A DNA stretch of 64,000 nucleotides. It comes from Streptomyces puniciscabiei. GTDB lineage: Bacteria > Actinomycetota > Actinomycetes > Streptomycetales > Streptomycetaceae. The notes beneath the pieces are model-generated. The model saw only the letters and a list, made by a program, of their open reading frames with translations. It was not told the DNA's origin and did no database searches. Where the stretch lies: positions 4,382,001 through 4,446,000 of the forward strand of contig NZ_VFNX01000001.1 in NCBI RefSeq assembly GCF_006715785.1, read 5' to 3'. Below are positions 17,075 to 25,139 of the stretch, piece by piece. The position numbers and the translations under genes are program-made. Numbering within the stretch: position 1 is the stretch's first letter; each line of letters opens with the position of its first letter.

Positions 17075-18645
17075 CAGTGCTCCTCCCCGATCTCGCCGTC
17101 CGGTTCGTCGCGCATGCTGATCAGGGCGCTCAGGACGAGCCGGGCCTCGCCGCCGAGTCGATGCCCGAAGCGGTCGAGCACGGCCTCGTAGGAGTAGTTC
17201 TCCTCGACCAGGCGGCGCAGCTCGCGCAGGAAGCCTGCCTCGGCGACCTCCAGGCCGAAGACCTCGTGAGTGAGCAGGCCGACGTTTTCGCCGTAGGTCT
17301 CGATCCGGGGACGGTCGGCACCGAGGTGCTGGCCGTAGCGGTGGAGCTTCCACACGCAGTGGGCGGGGATCTCCTGTAGCACGACGGGAGCGTGCGTGGC
17401 GACGATCGCCAGCCCGTTGCGGTCGGATAGCAGATCGGACAGGGCGCGCATGAAGGCGGCCAGCAACGGTGGGTGCAGGTGGGCCTCGGGCTCGTCGATG
17501 ATCACCAGGGTGCGTTCGTCGACATGCTCGACCAGCCGGGTCATGGTCAGCAGCACGATCTTGTGGCCGGAGCTGAGGCCGCGAAACAGCATCCGCGCCT
17601 TCTTCCCGCGGACGACCGGGCTGGCCGTGTGCTCGAAGTCCTCCAGCCATCCCTCTTCCAGGAAGCCGCTGCCGGCGTAGTCAAGGGTGCGCAGCGCGCG
17701 GATCCAGCGTTCTGCACGTTCGCGGGTCAGACACGCCTCGATGCTCTCGCGGAAGTCCCGGCGCAGCGCGTAGGGCGTCTTGAACTTCGGCGAGCGTGCG
17801 CCGGGCACGCGCAGGCCCACGTAGGAGGCGGTGAACATCTCGTCGCCCTCGACGAGGGGGAACTCGTCGAAGGCACTGAAGGAGACGGCGACGAGGTTGC
17901 CGAACGAGCGCCCTTCACGTCCGAACTCGATCACCTGGCCGAGCCGGGCGGGCTGGGGCTCGGCGGCGGCGACCGCCCGGGCGAGGTGGGAAAGGAGGTA
18001 CGACTTCCCGACGCCGTTGCGACCGGTGAGAGCGTGGACGTTGCTGGGAGGCTGGGAGTCGGGCACGACGCGGAACCGCAGGCGCGGGGGTTCGATGCCG
18101 CGGGGGGCAGGGGGCTCGTAGGTGATGTCGAACAAGTCTCTGCGCGCGCCACCGCGGGCGATGCGACGCAACTGCCCTCGGACGGTGGCCAGTTTTACGA
18201 ACCGGACCAAGGACCTCCGCGTCACGTCGTGCTGCATGGCGGTGTGGAAGCTGTCCTCGCTGTACGCCATGTCGTGCAGGGCTTCCAGCACCTCTTCGCG
18301 GTGCCCGCCGGGTATCTGCCGGAGCCGCTCGTAGTAACCGTCATCCTGCCCGAGGGAGAAGAAGCGGCGGTCCAGCTGGCTGAACCGCGCCGGCAGGGGC
18401 ACGACGCACACGTCGTCCCCGTCCATCGAGATGTGACCGTCCATCGAGATGTGGCCGATCTTCACGGTGCCGATCTCCCAGGGACGGCCGTCAACGAGAA
18501 GGATGAGTCTGAACGTGGTGCGGTATCCGGAGTCATCCCAGGGGTCGCGCACCAGCAGGGCGTCGGCGTTCTCCACTCGGTCTGTGAAGAAGTGGGCGTC
18601 ATCGACCACTGCGAACTCCACGTTGCTGTCTCCCGCCCTTGCCAC
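17074..18645 (-). CDS. AAA/ABC-type ATPase, PtuA-like
   Basis: A protein of about 523 residues. It has P-loop GRNGVGKS (208-215), an ABC-type signature LSSGHK (357-362), Walker B TLVIIDEPEAHLHP (379-392) and a switch His in ATHAP (416-420). This is the SMC/OLD-like ATPase class used by Septu PtuA, retron Ec78 and Gabija-type systems. No TOPRIM domain is evident. The start is uncertain: GTG 18643-18645 has AAGGA four bases upstream, and GTG 18619-18621 has GGGAGA seven bases upstream. Residues 64-76 duplicate a GHISMD unit, coded by an 18-bp direct repeat. It is followed in overlap by the HNH gene. Confidence 0.8.
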   Translation of the reverse strand: MARAGDSNVEFAVVDDAHFFTDRVENADALLVRDPWDDSGYRTTFRLILLVDGRPWEIGTVKIGHISMDGHISMDGDDVCVVPLPARFSQLDRRFFSLGQDDGYYERLRQIPGGHREEVLEALHDMAYSEDSFHTAMQHDVTRRSLVRFVKLATVRGQLRRIARGGARRDLFDITYEPPAPRGIEPPRLRFRVVPDSQPPSNVHALTGRNGVGKSYLLSHLARAVAAAEPQPARLGQVIEFGREGRSFGNLVAVSFSAFDEFPLVEGDEMFTASYVGLRVPGARSPKFKTPYALRRDFRESIEACLTRERAERWIRALRTLDYAGSGFLEEGWLEDFEHTASPVVRGKKARMLFRGLSSGHKIVLLTMTRLVEHVDERTLVIIDEPEAHLHPPLLAAFMRALSDLLSDRNGLAIVATHAPVVLQEIPAHCVWKLHRYGQHLGADRPRIETYGENVGLLTHEVFGLEVAEAGFLRELRRLVEENYSYEAVLDRFGHRLGGEARLVLSALISMRDEPDGEIGEEH

Positions 18646-18940
18646 CTGTTCCTTCGACCAGCTGATCCTAGGAGGGCCACGGGTTGACTGTTCGGGCAGG
18701 GAGTGCGGGCATGCGGCGATACGCATGCCGTCGGCTGCGCTGGCGCGCCCCGCACGGGCGCCGTGCCCATGCAACTTACGGTCCACACCACCTTGTCGCC
18801 AACGGGGATGCGTACGTCCCGCACTGCGGGGTTGCCTGAGACTCGCACCGCGTGAAGGGCCTGCTCCAACGTGGCGGAGGGCAGGACACTGCGGGTGAGC
18901 GGTTCGCCAGTCGTGGCCTCGCGCCTCGGACGCGAACCGG
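18646..18940. other. Gap between the defence-like pair and the conjugative array
   Basis: No complete gene is supported. A minus-strand stretch (about 18780-18870) reads LEQALHAVRVSGNPAVRDVR then IPVGDKVVWTV, which is protein-like but lacks a convincing start or end. It may be a relic at the element boundary. Confidence 0.35.
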
Positions 18941-20314
18941 TCAGCGGGTGCGGCTGGTCTGCGGTGAGGCCGGTGCGGGGGGGACGGTGGTGGGCGTGGT
19001 GGTGAGCTTGGCGGTGTGTTTCGGTTTCGTGGGGCTGTGCCGTCGGGTGCCGGTGCCGTGGGCGAGGTCCTCGGTGAGGTGGGCCAGCAGCGTGGCGGAG
19101 GTGTAGGGGGAGGCGTTAATCTCCCAGGTGGGGCGGTCGATGGTGGGGCCGGCCCACAGGGTCCAGGTGGCGAGGGTGCTGTGGGGATGTTGGGCGGCGA
19201 AGGCGTCGAACTGGACGCCGGCGTCACCTTGGGGTGTTTCCCAGCGAATCCAGCGTCCGTTCACGGTGTGCTTCCAGCCGGCGTCGGTCAGCGCGCGGGT
19301 TGCTGCGGCAACCGTCGTCTCGGTGACGGGGCTGCCGATGGCGGTGTCCCAGGCGTCACCCTCGGCGAGACGCGTCAGCAGGGTCTCGAGGACGGGGGCC
19401 GGCGTGGCGCCGGTTGCCGTAAGGTGCCACATCCGGTCGGAGACGGGACTCTCGTAGGCGGCGATGGTCCATGCCCTCTCGCGGGGATCGGCTTCGTGGA
19501 CGCGTTCGATGCGCAGGGTCTGTGATTCGTGGATGGCGTGGGTGGTGTCGTCGCCGAAGGTGCGCCACTTCTCCCAGTCGTCGTGCACGGCCAGGAACTG
19601 ATGGAGGATGGCGTCGTGGTCGCCGGGATCCGCGGCGTAGGAGGGAACCGTCTCCGACCGCTGGACGGGCGGCTCTGGCTCGGCTGCGGCCGGCGCACGC
19701 AGGGCGGTGAGGGCTTCGGCCGTCTGGCGTTCGGTGTCGGTCGTGGGCGCGGGGCCGGGTCGCAGGGTGTCGCCGTGGAGGCGTTCGAAGGCGGCGATGG
19801 CCTGGGCGGGCGAGCCGTAGACGTCGGCGACCTGCCGCAGGTGATTCTCGCCGTGGAGGTACACGCTCTTGCTGCCGTCGCGGTAGGTGCCGACGGCGAC
19901 GGTGGTGCCGCTGTCGTCGGCGTGGGCGTGGATGACGAGGCGGCCGTGGCGGATGTCGTCGTAGATCTTCTGGGCTTCGTTGGAGACCTCTCGCATCTCC
20001 TCGCGGGTGAGCCAGGGCAGCGGGTAGTTGGCCCATGTCCATTCCGCGGCGATGGCTTCACGCAACTGGGGTGTGATCTCCGTGGTGATGCCCTCGGCGG
20101 CCAGTGCCTGGGCGGCCTTTTCCGCCCAGTACGGCTCCTCGTGGTCGATGCGGGCGAGGACCAGGGTGCGGTCGTCGACAGGTTCGAATCCGCGGGCGGC
20201 CAGGAGAGCGTGGGCCGTGCGGTGCCGGGTGCCGGTGAGGGTCGCGGCCACCGCACTGGAGTGGCTGGGGTGGGTGTCGAGGCGCACGTGTGCGTCGATG
20301 GCGGGGTCCGTCAA
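18941..20314 (-). CDS. Conserved conjugative-element protein (457 aa)
   Basis: Begins at TTG 20312-20314 with GAGGAA six bases upstream. The N-terminal half has a segment resembling conserved hypothetical proteins of Streptomyces elements (LLAARGFEPVDDRTLVLARI, WAEKAAQALAAEGI). The C-terminal part repeats an aspect of DUF317-type proteins (WKHTVNGRWIRWETPQGDAG, WTLWAGPTIDRPTWEINAS, TSATLLAHLTEDL). It is the last gene of the leftward array. Function is unknown; a regulatory or partner role in the element is only a guess. Confidence 0.65.
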   Translation of the reverse strand: MTDPAIDAHVRLDTHPSHSSAVAATLTGTRHRTAHALLAARGFEPVDDRTLVLARIDHEEPYWAEKAAQALAAEGITTEITPQLREAIAAEWTWANYPLPWLTREEMREVSNEAQKIYDDIRHGRLVIHAHADDSGTTVAVGTYRDGSKSVYLHGENHLRQVADVYGSPAQAIAAFERLHGDTLRPGPAPTTDTERQTAEALTALRAPAAAEPEPPVQRSETVPSYAADPGDHDAILHQFLAVHDDWEKWRTFGDDTTHAIHESQTLRIERVHEADPRERAWTIAAYESPVSDRMWHLTATGATPAPVLETLLTRLAEGDAWDTAIGSPVTETTVAAATRALTDAGWKHTVNGRWIRWETPQGDAGVQFDAFAAQHPHSTLATWTLWAGPTIDRPTWEINASPYTSATLLAHLTEDLAHGTGTRRHSPTKPKHTAKLTTTPTTVPPAPASPQTSRTR

Positions 20315-20376
20315 GGAGTGTTCCTCGTGTCGGCCTGTGGCCGGACCATAGGGGCCCGACCACAGGCGGTTCGGTG

Positions 20377-21501
20377 TCAGCGGGAGACGCGTGCAGCGGA
20401 CGGGGCCGCTGTCCGGGGAGGGCCCGCCCGCGGGGGCGTCGCCGCGGCCCCGGTCTGGCGGGGCTTGGCGGCCGGTGCCGGGGCGGTGGCGTGAGTCCAG
20501 CGGGTGCGCAAGGCGGTGAGGTCGGCCAGGGCGCGGCGGCTGCCGGTGATCAGCTGGTGGGGGGTGTTGGCGGGGTCCTCGGTGTAGGCGGTGATCCGCG
20601 CGGCGACGGTGCGGGCGCGGGCGAGCAGGGCTCGTTGCAGGACCTTCTCGCCCCAGTACTCGGGTGAGCCGACGGGCGTGGAGACGAGGGTCATCAGGTC
20701 GTCGGGGGTGATGCCGTCGGCGAGGAGGCCGCGGTGCTGGGCCTCCCACAGCACGGTGATCGGATCGACAGGGTCACCACGGTGGACCAGTGAGGTCAGG
20801 CACTGCCACAGGGCGCCGTGCAGCGGCAGCGCGAAGTCCTCGGCTTGCAGCCACCGCATGGTCTTCAGTTCTGCTGGGTGCGCGGTGGCGGTCGCGAGGA
20901 GGAGCCGTTCCTCGTCCACGGCTTCCTCGCCGCTGTCCCGCGGCGGTGCTGCCGGCAGCGGGGTGCGTGGAAGCGAGCCGGGGTGCGGGGCGAACTGCCC
21001 GGAGAGATCCTCCAAAAGCCGTCCGAGCACATCGGCCTGAGCCAGCGTGGCGGCGGCCGGGTCCGGCAGGGTGGCATCGGTCGCGGTCCAGGCCAGGCGT
21101 TCGGCGTGCATGCGCAGCATCCGGCGGGCGTGATCGGCCCGGATCATCCGTGCGTACGCCGGTGCGTGCTGGGGCCGGGGGCAGACCTGGATGAGGGTGT
21201 GGAGGTAGGAGGCGGTCAGACCGGGTGCTTCGGGGCGGGCGGCTTCCATGACGGTGTTCAGCCATGCCACCTCGGTGCGGTGGGCCTCGGGGTCGGGTGG
21301 CGGCACGCTGCGCATGGCCGAGAGGAGGGCGCCCTGGGTGTGGTTGCTGAAGTGGTCGGCTTGAAGGGGGCCGATGTCGGCGAGCCGGTGGGGTTCGAGC
21401 AGGAGGGCGCCGAGCAGGGACTGCTCGGCGTAGTGCACGGCCGGGTTCGGCGGCAGGTCGTCGAAGTCGTCGTCCTCGTACGGGTCGGTGGGGCGGGGCA
21501 T
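20377..21501 (-). CDS. DnaB-helicase N-terminal-domain protein, duplicated domain
   Basis: A 374-residue protein whose ATG overlaps the stop of the cytosine methyltransferase (TGATG). Two helical segments resemble the N-terminal domain of replicative helicase DnaB: residues about 20-130 (HYAEQSLLGALLLEPHRLAD, MHAERLAW) and about 185-290 (EERLLLATATAHPAELKTMR, GITPDDLMTLVSTPV). The RecA-like motor domain with its P-loop is absent. This suggests a helicase-loading or helicase-interacting accessory factor for element replication, rather than a helicase. Such proteins are common in streptomycete elements. Confidence 0.7.
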   Translation of the reverse strand: MPRPTDPYEDDDFDDLPPNPAVHYAEQSLLGALLLEPHRLADIGPLQADHFSNHTQGALLSAMRSVPPPDPEAHRTEVAWLNTVMEAARPEAPGLTASYLHTLIQVCPRPQHAPAYARMIRADHARRMLRMHAERLAWTATDATLPDPAAATLAQADVLGRLLEDLSGQFAPHPGSLPRTPLPAAPPRDSGEEAVDEERLLLATATAHPAELKTMRWLQAEDFALPLHGALWQCLTSLVHRGDPVDPITVLWEAQHRGLLADGITPDDLMTLVSTPVGSPEYWGEKVLQRALLARARTVAARITAYTEDPANTPHQLITGSRRALADLTALRTRWTHATAPAPAAKPRQTGAAATPPRAGPPRTAAPSAARVSR

Positions 21502-22766
21502 CAAGCGGCCAGGGTGAAGTCGTCGGGGGTGAGGGTCTTGCCCAGGTGCGGGGCGAGCAGGTGGGCGGCGAGCCGGGGCGGGACGGCGTTGCCGATCTGG
21601 CTGAAGACTTGGCCCTTGTTGCCCTGCCAGGGGTAGTCGGCGGGGAAGGTCTGCAGGATGCCGGCTTCCTGGGCGGTGATCCGGATGGACTCCGGAACCG
21701 GACGCTCCTCGCCCTCACCACCGGATGCCGGTTCGGCGACCCACACGCATTCGTTGGCCCGGTGCCCGAAGAACAAGGTGCCGGCGGGCTCGTCTACGCC
21801 GCGCACCGTCGCGTTCGCCTGATTGTTGCTGCGCAACGACCACGACCAGCCGTGCGTCCCGGCGCCGAACGCCGGGGCCGACGCATCGGCGAGCCGGTTC
21901 TCCCGGATCCCTTCATCGTCAGCCCAACCCGCAATCTCAGCAGGCGACTTCAGCACCATCGGTACGGTGTGCGGTTTCCAAGTACCGCGGTCGCGAGCGC
22001 TGGCGAGGGACTTGCGTGACCCCGAGGGGAAGGGCTCGGGACCGCCGCCGGGCCCGCCGCCGGCGCACACGGTGGGCACGGGACGGTCGGTAGCGCCCCA
22101 GCCGAGGGCCTCAGCCATGGATACCCACCGAGAGCGGCCCGGCCCGAACAGCGTTTCCGGTTCGGCGACGTCCGCATGCGTGGGCGGCGGAGGCGCGGCG
22201 GTGCGCGTACGGGAGGCCAGCAGGATCGCCCGCCGCCTCGTCTGTGGCACGCCGTAGTCGGCGGCATTCAAGATCCCGGTCCACACCGAGAAGCCCCAGC
22301 CCCGCAGCACGGCTGCGTACTGGCGCCACAGGGGCAACACGTCCGGGACTTCCTCCATCGCCACCCATTCCGGCTCGCCGACGCCGTGGAGGGCATGCAG
22401 GTAGCGCATCGGCTCGGCCGCGAGCAGGGAGCGCTCGTCGCGACACGAGGTCAGCAGCCTGGCGCGAGTGTCGCGGCCTTGGGCGAGGTCGGCGACGGCC
22501 TGGTGGACCAGCGGCTGGTCGATGAGCCCGAGGCGCTTGCCGGCCCGCGACCACGCCTGACAAGGTGGTGACGCAATTAGCCCCGAAGTCTTCCCCACAA
22601 AAGGCCAGACCGGATACAGGGCTACGTCGGTGCGGATCGTCAGCTGGCCTGCCGCGGCGCGGGTTTTGCAGGCCCACTCGTCCCATTCCAGGCCCACGTC
22701 CCGAAATCCCAGCATGGTCAGCGCCGAACTCCAGCCGCCTGGGCCGCTGAATAGGTCAATTATCAC
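21501..22766 (-). CDS. DNA (cytosine-5) methyltransferase
   Basis: A 421-residue enzyme with the ordered C5-methyltransferase motifs: I DLFSGPGGWS (4-13), IV SPPCQAWS with catalytic Cys, VI MEEV, VIII QTRRR, and X QIGNAVPPRLAAH near the C-terminus. It transfers methyl from SAM to C5 of cytosine in a specific DNA site. No restriction endonuclease is adjacent, so it looks like an orphan that may protect or mark the element. Its GTG overlaps the stop of the upstream PAPS-reductase-like gene (GTGA) and its stop overlaps the next gene, making a coupled trio. Confidence 0.9.
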   Translation of the reverse strand: MIIDLFSGPGGWSSALTMLGFRDVGLEWDEWACKTRAAAGQLTIRTDVALYPVWPFVGKTSGLIASPPCQAWSRAGKRLGLIDQPLVHQAVADLAQGRDTRARLLTSCRDERSLLAAEPMRYLHALHGVGEPEWVAMEEVPDVLPLWRQYAAVLRGWGFSVWTGILNAADYGVPQTRRRAILLASRTRTAAPPPPTHADVAEPETLFGPGRSRWVSMAEALGWGATDRPVPTVCAGGGPGGGPEPFPSGSRKSLASARDRGTWKPHTVPMVLKSPAEIAGWADDEGIRENRLADASAPAFGAGTHGWSWSLRSNNQANATVRGVDEPAGTLFFGHRANECVWVAEPASGGEGEERPVPESIRITAQEAGILQTFPADYPWQGNKGQVFSQIGNAVPPRLAAHLLAPHLGKTLTPDDFTLAA

Positions 22767-23698
22767 GAAGCCAGCCCGAAGTCATCCTTTGTGGGCATTA
22801 CTTCGGAGCCGCGGCACGTCCATGGAGAGCATCCGTCGGTGACACCCTGCTCCAGCTCCTCGGTGTCCGGGGAGTCGGTGCTGAGTTCGTGCTGGAGGGC
22901 GGCCCATTCGGCGGCGGTGACGTGGTCGATCGGAGCCTGGTCGAGAGGGACGCGGGAGCGGTGCAGGAATGCCTCGCCCAGCAGCCGGTTGCCGGTCGCG
23001 TTGGCGCGGGCATTGCCCTTGCGGATCGCCGCGTCGAAAGCCACCACATCCGCCCACTCCGACGGAGAGTTGTCCCTGATGCTGCGCCACTGGGCGTTTC
23101 CGTGGAAAGGGCATCCGAGGCAGCTTGATTTCGGGGTGTCGGCCAGTCCCAGTGAGGTCAGGTAACGGACGCAGTCGGCTCGTGACCAGCCCAAATCGAT
23201 CAGCGGGTGGCGGTTGCGCATGTACTTGACGTCGGCGTCCTTGGCCCGGTGGAATTCGTCGGTGGAGATGCCGACCCACTGCTCGACGAAAATCTCCTTC
23301 GGGATGCGGGCAGGATACGGGTAGCCCAGGAGTTCACGGACCTTCTTTTTGATTGGCTTGATTTTATATTCGCCTGTGCATTGCCGTCGGGTCATCCCTG
23401 GCTTGCCATCCTGGTTGAGGATGTAGAGCGGCATGGAAGCGAATCTGTGATCTGGGTCGAGTGCGTCGTCGCGAATGTTTCCGGAAGTGACGCGCAAGAT
23501 GGGGATGCCTGCCGGTTCGGCTATCTCCTTTTCCAGGCGTTCGAGGTGGTCATAAACGACCCTGGGTTCCCAGCCTGTGTCGGCGAAAATGGCGTAGTCG
23601 ACTTTCGGGAGTATGCCCTCGGCGGACAGGGCAAGCATCGCGCTAGATTGGACGCCGGCGCCTAGAGAAATTGATTTGAATGCGGGGGTTGCGGAAAT
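22763..23698 (-). CDS. PAPS-reductase-like adenine nucleotide alpha-hydrolase
   Basis: About 311 residues. The N-terminus carries the PP-loop-like SISLGAGVQSSAML, with the fold of phosphoadenosine-phosphosulfate reductases and DndC-type proteins (YAIFADTGWEP, TRRQCTGEYKIKP). Cysteines at SSCLGCPFHG and GCSPWTC could bind a metal cluster. Similar phage and plasmid proteins sit beside DNA methyltransferases and are of unproven role; sulfur transfer or DNA modification is inference. No ATG/GTG/TTG start fits after the upstream gene. ATT at 23696-23698 has AAGGA six bases upstream and is the best candidate. Confidence 0.75.
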   Translation of the reverse strand: MSATPAFKSISLGAGVQSSAMLALSAEGILPKVDYAIFADTGWEPRVVYDHLERLEKEIAEPAGIPILRVTSGNIRDDALDPDHRFASMPLYILNQDGKPGMTRRQCTGEYKIKPIKKKVRELLGYPYPARIPKEIFVEQWVGISTDEFHRAKDADVKYMRNRHPLIDLGWSRADCVRYLTSLGLADTPKSSCLGCPFHGNAQWRSIRDNSPSEWADVVAFDAAIRKGNARANATGNRLLGEAFLHRSRVPLDQAPIDHVTAAEWAALQHELSTDSPDTEELEQGVTDGCSPWTCRGSEVMPTKDDFGLAS

Positions 23699-23745
23699 CG
23701 TGGGTCCTTGCGTGAACGAGGGTGCAGACCGGCGCGGGGTGGAGG

Positions 23746-24279
23746 TCAGCGCCGGGCGGGGGCGGTGGCCGGCGCGGCGGGCGGCGCCGGGGGTAGTGCC
23801 GGTGGGGAAGCCGGGCGGCCGGCGAAGGCGGGGCTCGCCTGGTCCAGACCGTCGGCGAGCTGCTGGGCGGCGGTCTTGGCTGACTTCAGCCAGTCGAAGA
23901 CATCGGCGGGGAGCTTCTGCCAGTGGGCGTGGTACTGGGCCCACTGGAGGATCTCGGCCGCGTTGCGCAGCTGCTCGGCGAGCTGGGCGAGAACGGCGGC
24001 CTGCTGGTCGCCGGTCTGTGCGGTGTGGGTGGACTGGAGGAGTTCGTCCAGCGCGGTCGGCAGTGGATCGGGGTCAGCGGGTAGGCCGTAGAGCCGGGCG
24101 TGCAGCGACTGCGCGAAGCTCGTGACGGGTCCTCCGCGGGAGCGGTGACCGAACTCGGCTGCGGCTTGGGGGCGGACCCTGAAGCTGACGATCACGTCGC
24201 GAGGTGGGCAGTTGGGATGGATTTGGTCGGCGAGGGCGCGGGCGAGGTCGTGTGCTGTCGGAGTGTCGGAAGAGGTCAT
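23746..24279 (-). CDS. Hypothetical protein (177 aa)
   Basis: ATG at 24277-24279. The protein is largely helical with a tryptophan-rich centre (AEILQWAQYHAHWQKLPADV, FDWLKSAKTAAQQLADGL) and a proline/alanine-rich tail. An N-terminal segment (DVIVSFRVRPQAAAEFGHRS) looks beta-rich. No known motif is recognised. It lies in the leftward array directly before the PAPS-reductase-like gene. Confidence 0.6.
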   Translation of the reverse strand: MTSSDTPTAHDLARALADQIHPNCPPRDVIVSFRVRPQAAAEFGHRSRGGPVTSFAQSLHARLYGLPADPDPLPTALDELLQSTHTAQTGDQQAAVLAQLAEQLRNAAEILQWAQYHAHWQKLPADVFDWLKSAKTAAQQLADGLDQASPAFAGRPASPPALPPAPPAAPATAPARR

Positions 24280-24384
24280 GGCTCCAGGAAGGGAAGCGTC
24301 AGCGCGGGGCGGTGGCGCGGATGTTGTCGCCGGTGGTGCGGGCGGGCGCGTGGGGGCGAGGGCTTGGGCGGGCCCGCCGGGTGG

Positions 24385-24984
24385 TCAGAGGGTGTGCCGG
24401 TGCCGCTGAGGTGCGGGCGGCGGTGTCGGCGTGGTGGCCTGGGTGCGGCCCCGCGTGGTGGTGATGGCTTCGGGCGTGGGCAGGCCGAGTCGGATTTCGC
24501 TGGGGAGGCCGAGGGACCACAGGTGTGTCTCAGCGCGGGCGACGATGCCGACGCTTTCGCGTTCGCCGAGTTCGTAAGGGAGGGTGTAGCCCGCGGCGGT
24601 CGGGGTGAACCCGTGCTGTTCGAGCACGCCGCGTGCGTCCTGGGTGTGGGCGGTCGCGGTGATGTGGCCGTCGGAGAGGTCGAAGTGGACGGTCGGCTTG
24701 GGCGCCGGGCCGGACTCGTGGTAGCGGGTGGTCCAGCTGAGGTCGACGAAGTCCATGGTGTGGGCAAGTAGTTGGTGAAGGGCCTCGCCGGTCCGGTTGT
24801 GCGCCTCTTCGCGGGACGTGCTGGGCGGGAGGAGGTACAGGGTGCGGCCCTGATGCTCACGGGCGGTGAAGCCGCTGGTGGTCAGGATGCGGTGGGCCGA
24901 TCGGATCGGCTGGTTGACGACGACGAAGGTGTGTCCGTCGTCGGTGGAGCCGACGAAGACGGCGTGGTGATCGGTGAAGGCCAT
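24385..24984 (-). CDS. Hypothetical protein (199 aa)
   Basis: ATG at 24982-24984. It appears to contain two related halves, each with an HxxL.TxGFT pattern (HRILTTSGFTAREHQGRTLY and GVLEQHGFTPTAAGYTLPY), suggesting an internal duplication. The C-terminus is Thr/Pro-rich. Function is unknown. It is read in the leftward array after the coupling-protein gene, separated from it by a long hairpin. Confidence 0.6.
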   Translation of the reverse strand: MAFTDHHAVFVGSTDDGHTFVVVNQPIRSAHRILTTSGFTAREHQGRTLYLLPPSTSREEAHNRTGEALHQLLAHTMDFVDLSWTTRYHESGPAPKPTVHFDLSDGHITATAHTQDARGVLEQHGFTPTAAGYTLPYELGERESVGIVARAETHLWSLGLPSEIRLGLPTPEAITTTRGRTQATTPTPPPAPQRHRHTL

Positions 24985-25033
24985 GGCGGTTTGAGGTCCG
25001 TGGGAAATTCGGCGGGGTGAGGGGGCCGGGCGT

Positions 25034-25114
25034 CGCAAGGGCGCCTGAGTGAGCCGTGCCGCATGCCGGCATGACGCGGTGCCGACGGGGGACGGCAGCC
25101 CTGGCGCCCTTGCG
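25034..25114 (-). terminator. Long inverted repeat downstream of the coupling-protein gene
   Basis: A perfect 12-bp inverted repeat (25034-25045 with 25103-25114) encloses 57 bases that include the palindrome CATGCCGGCATG. It begins 26 bases past the VirD4-like stop, so it is likely a terminator or RNA-processing site. Confidence 0.55.
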
Positions 25115-25139
25115 AAGCGCCGGGTGTGTGAGGTGGGGG

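Noticed and set aside
17473..18687. 404-codon open frame on the plus strand
   Set aside because: It is antisense to the AAA ATPase, which has all nucleotide-binding motifs.
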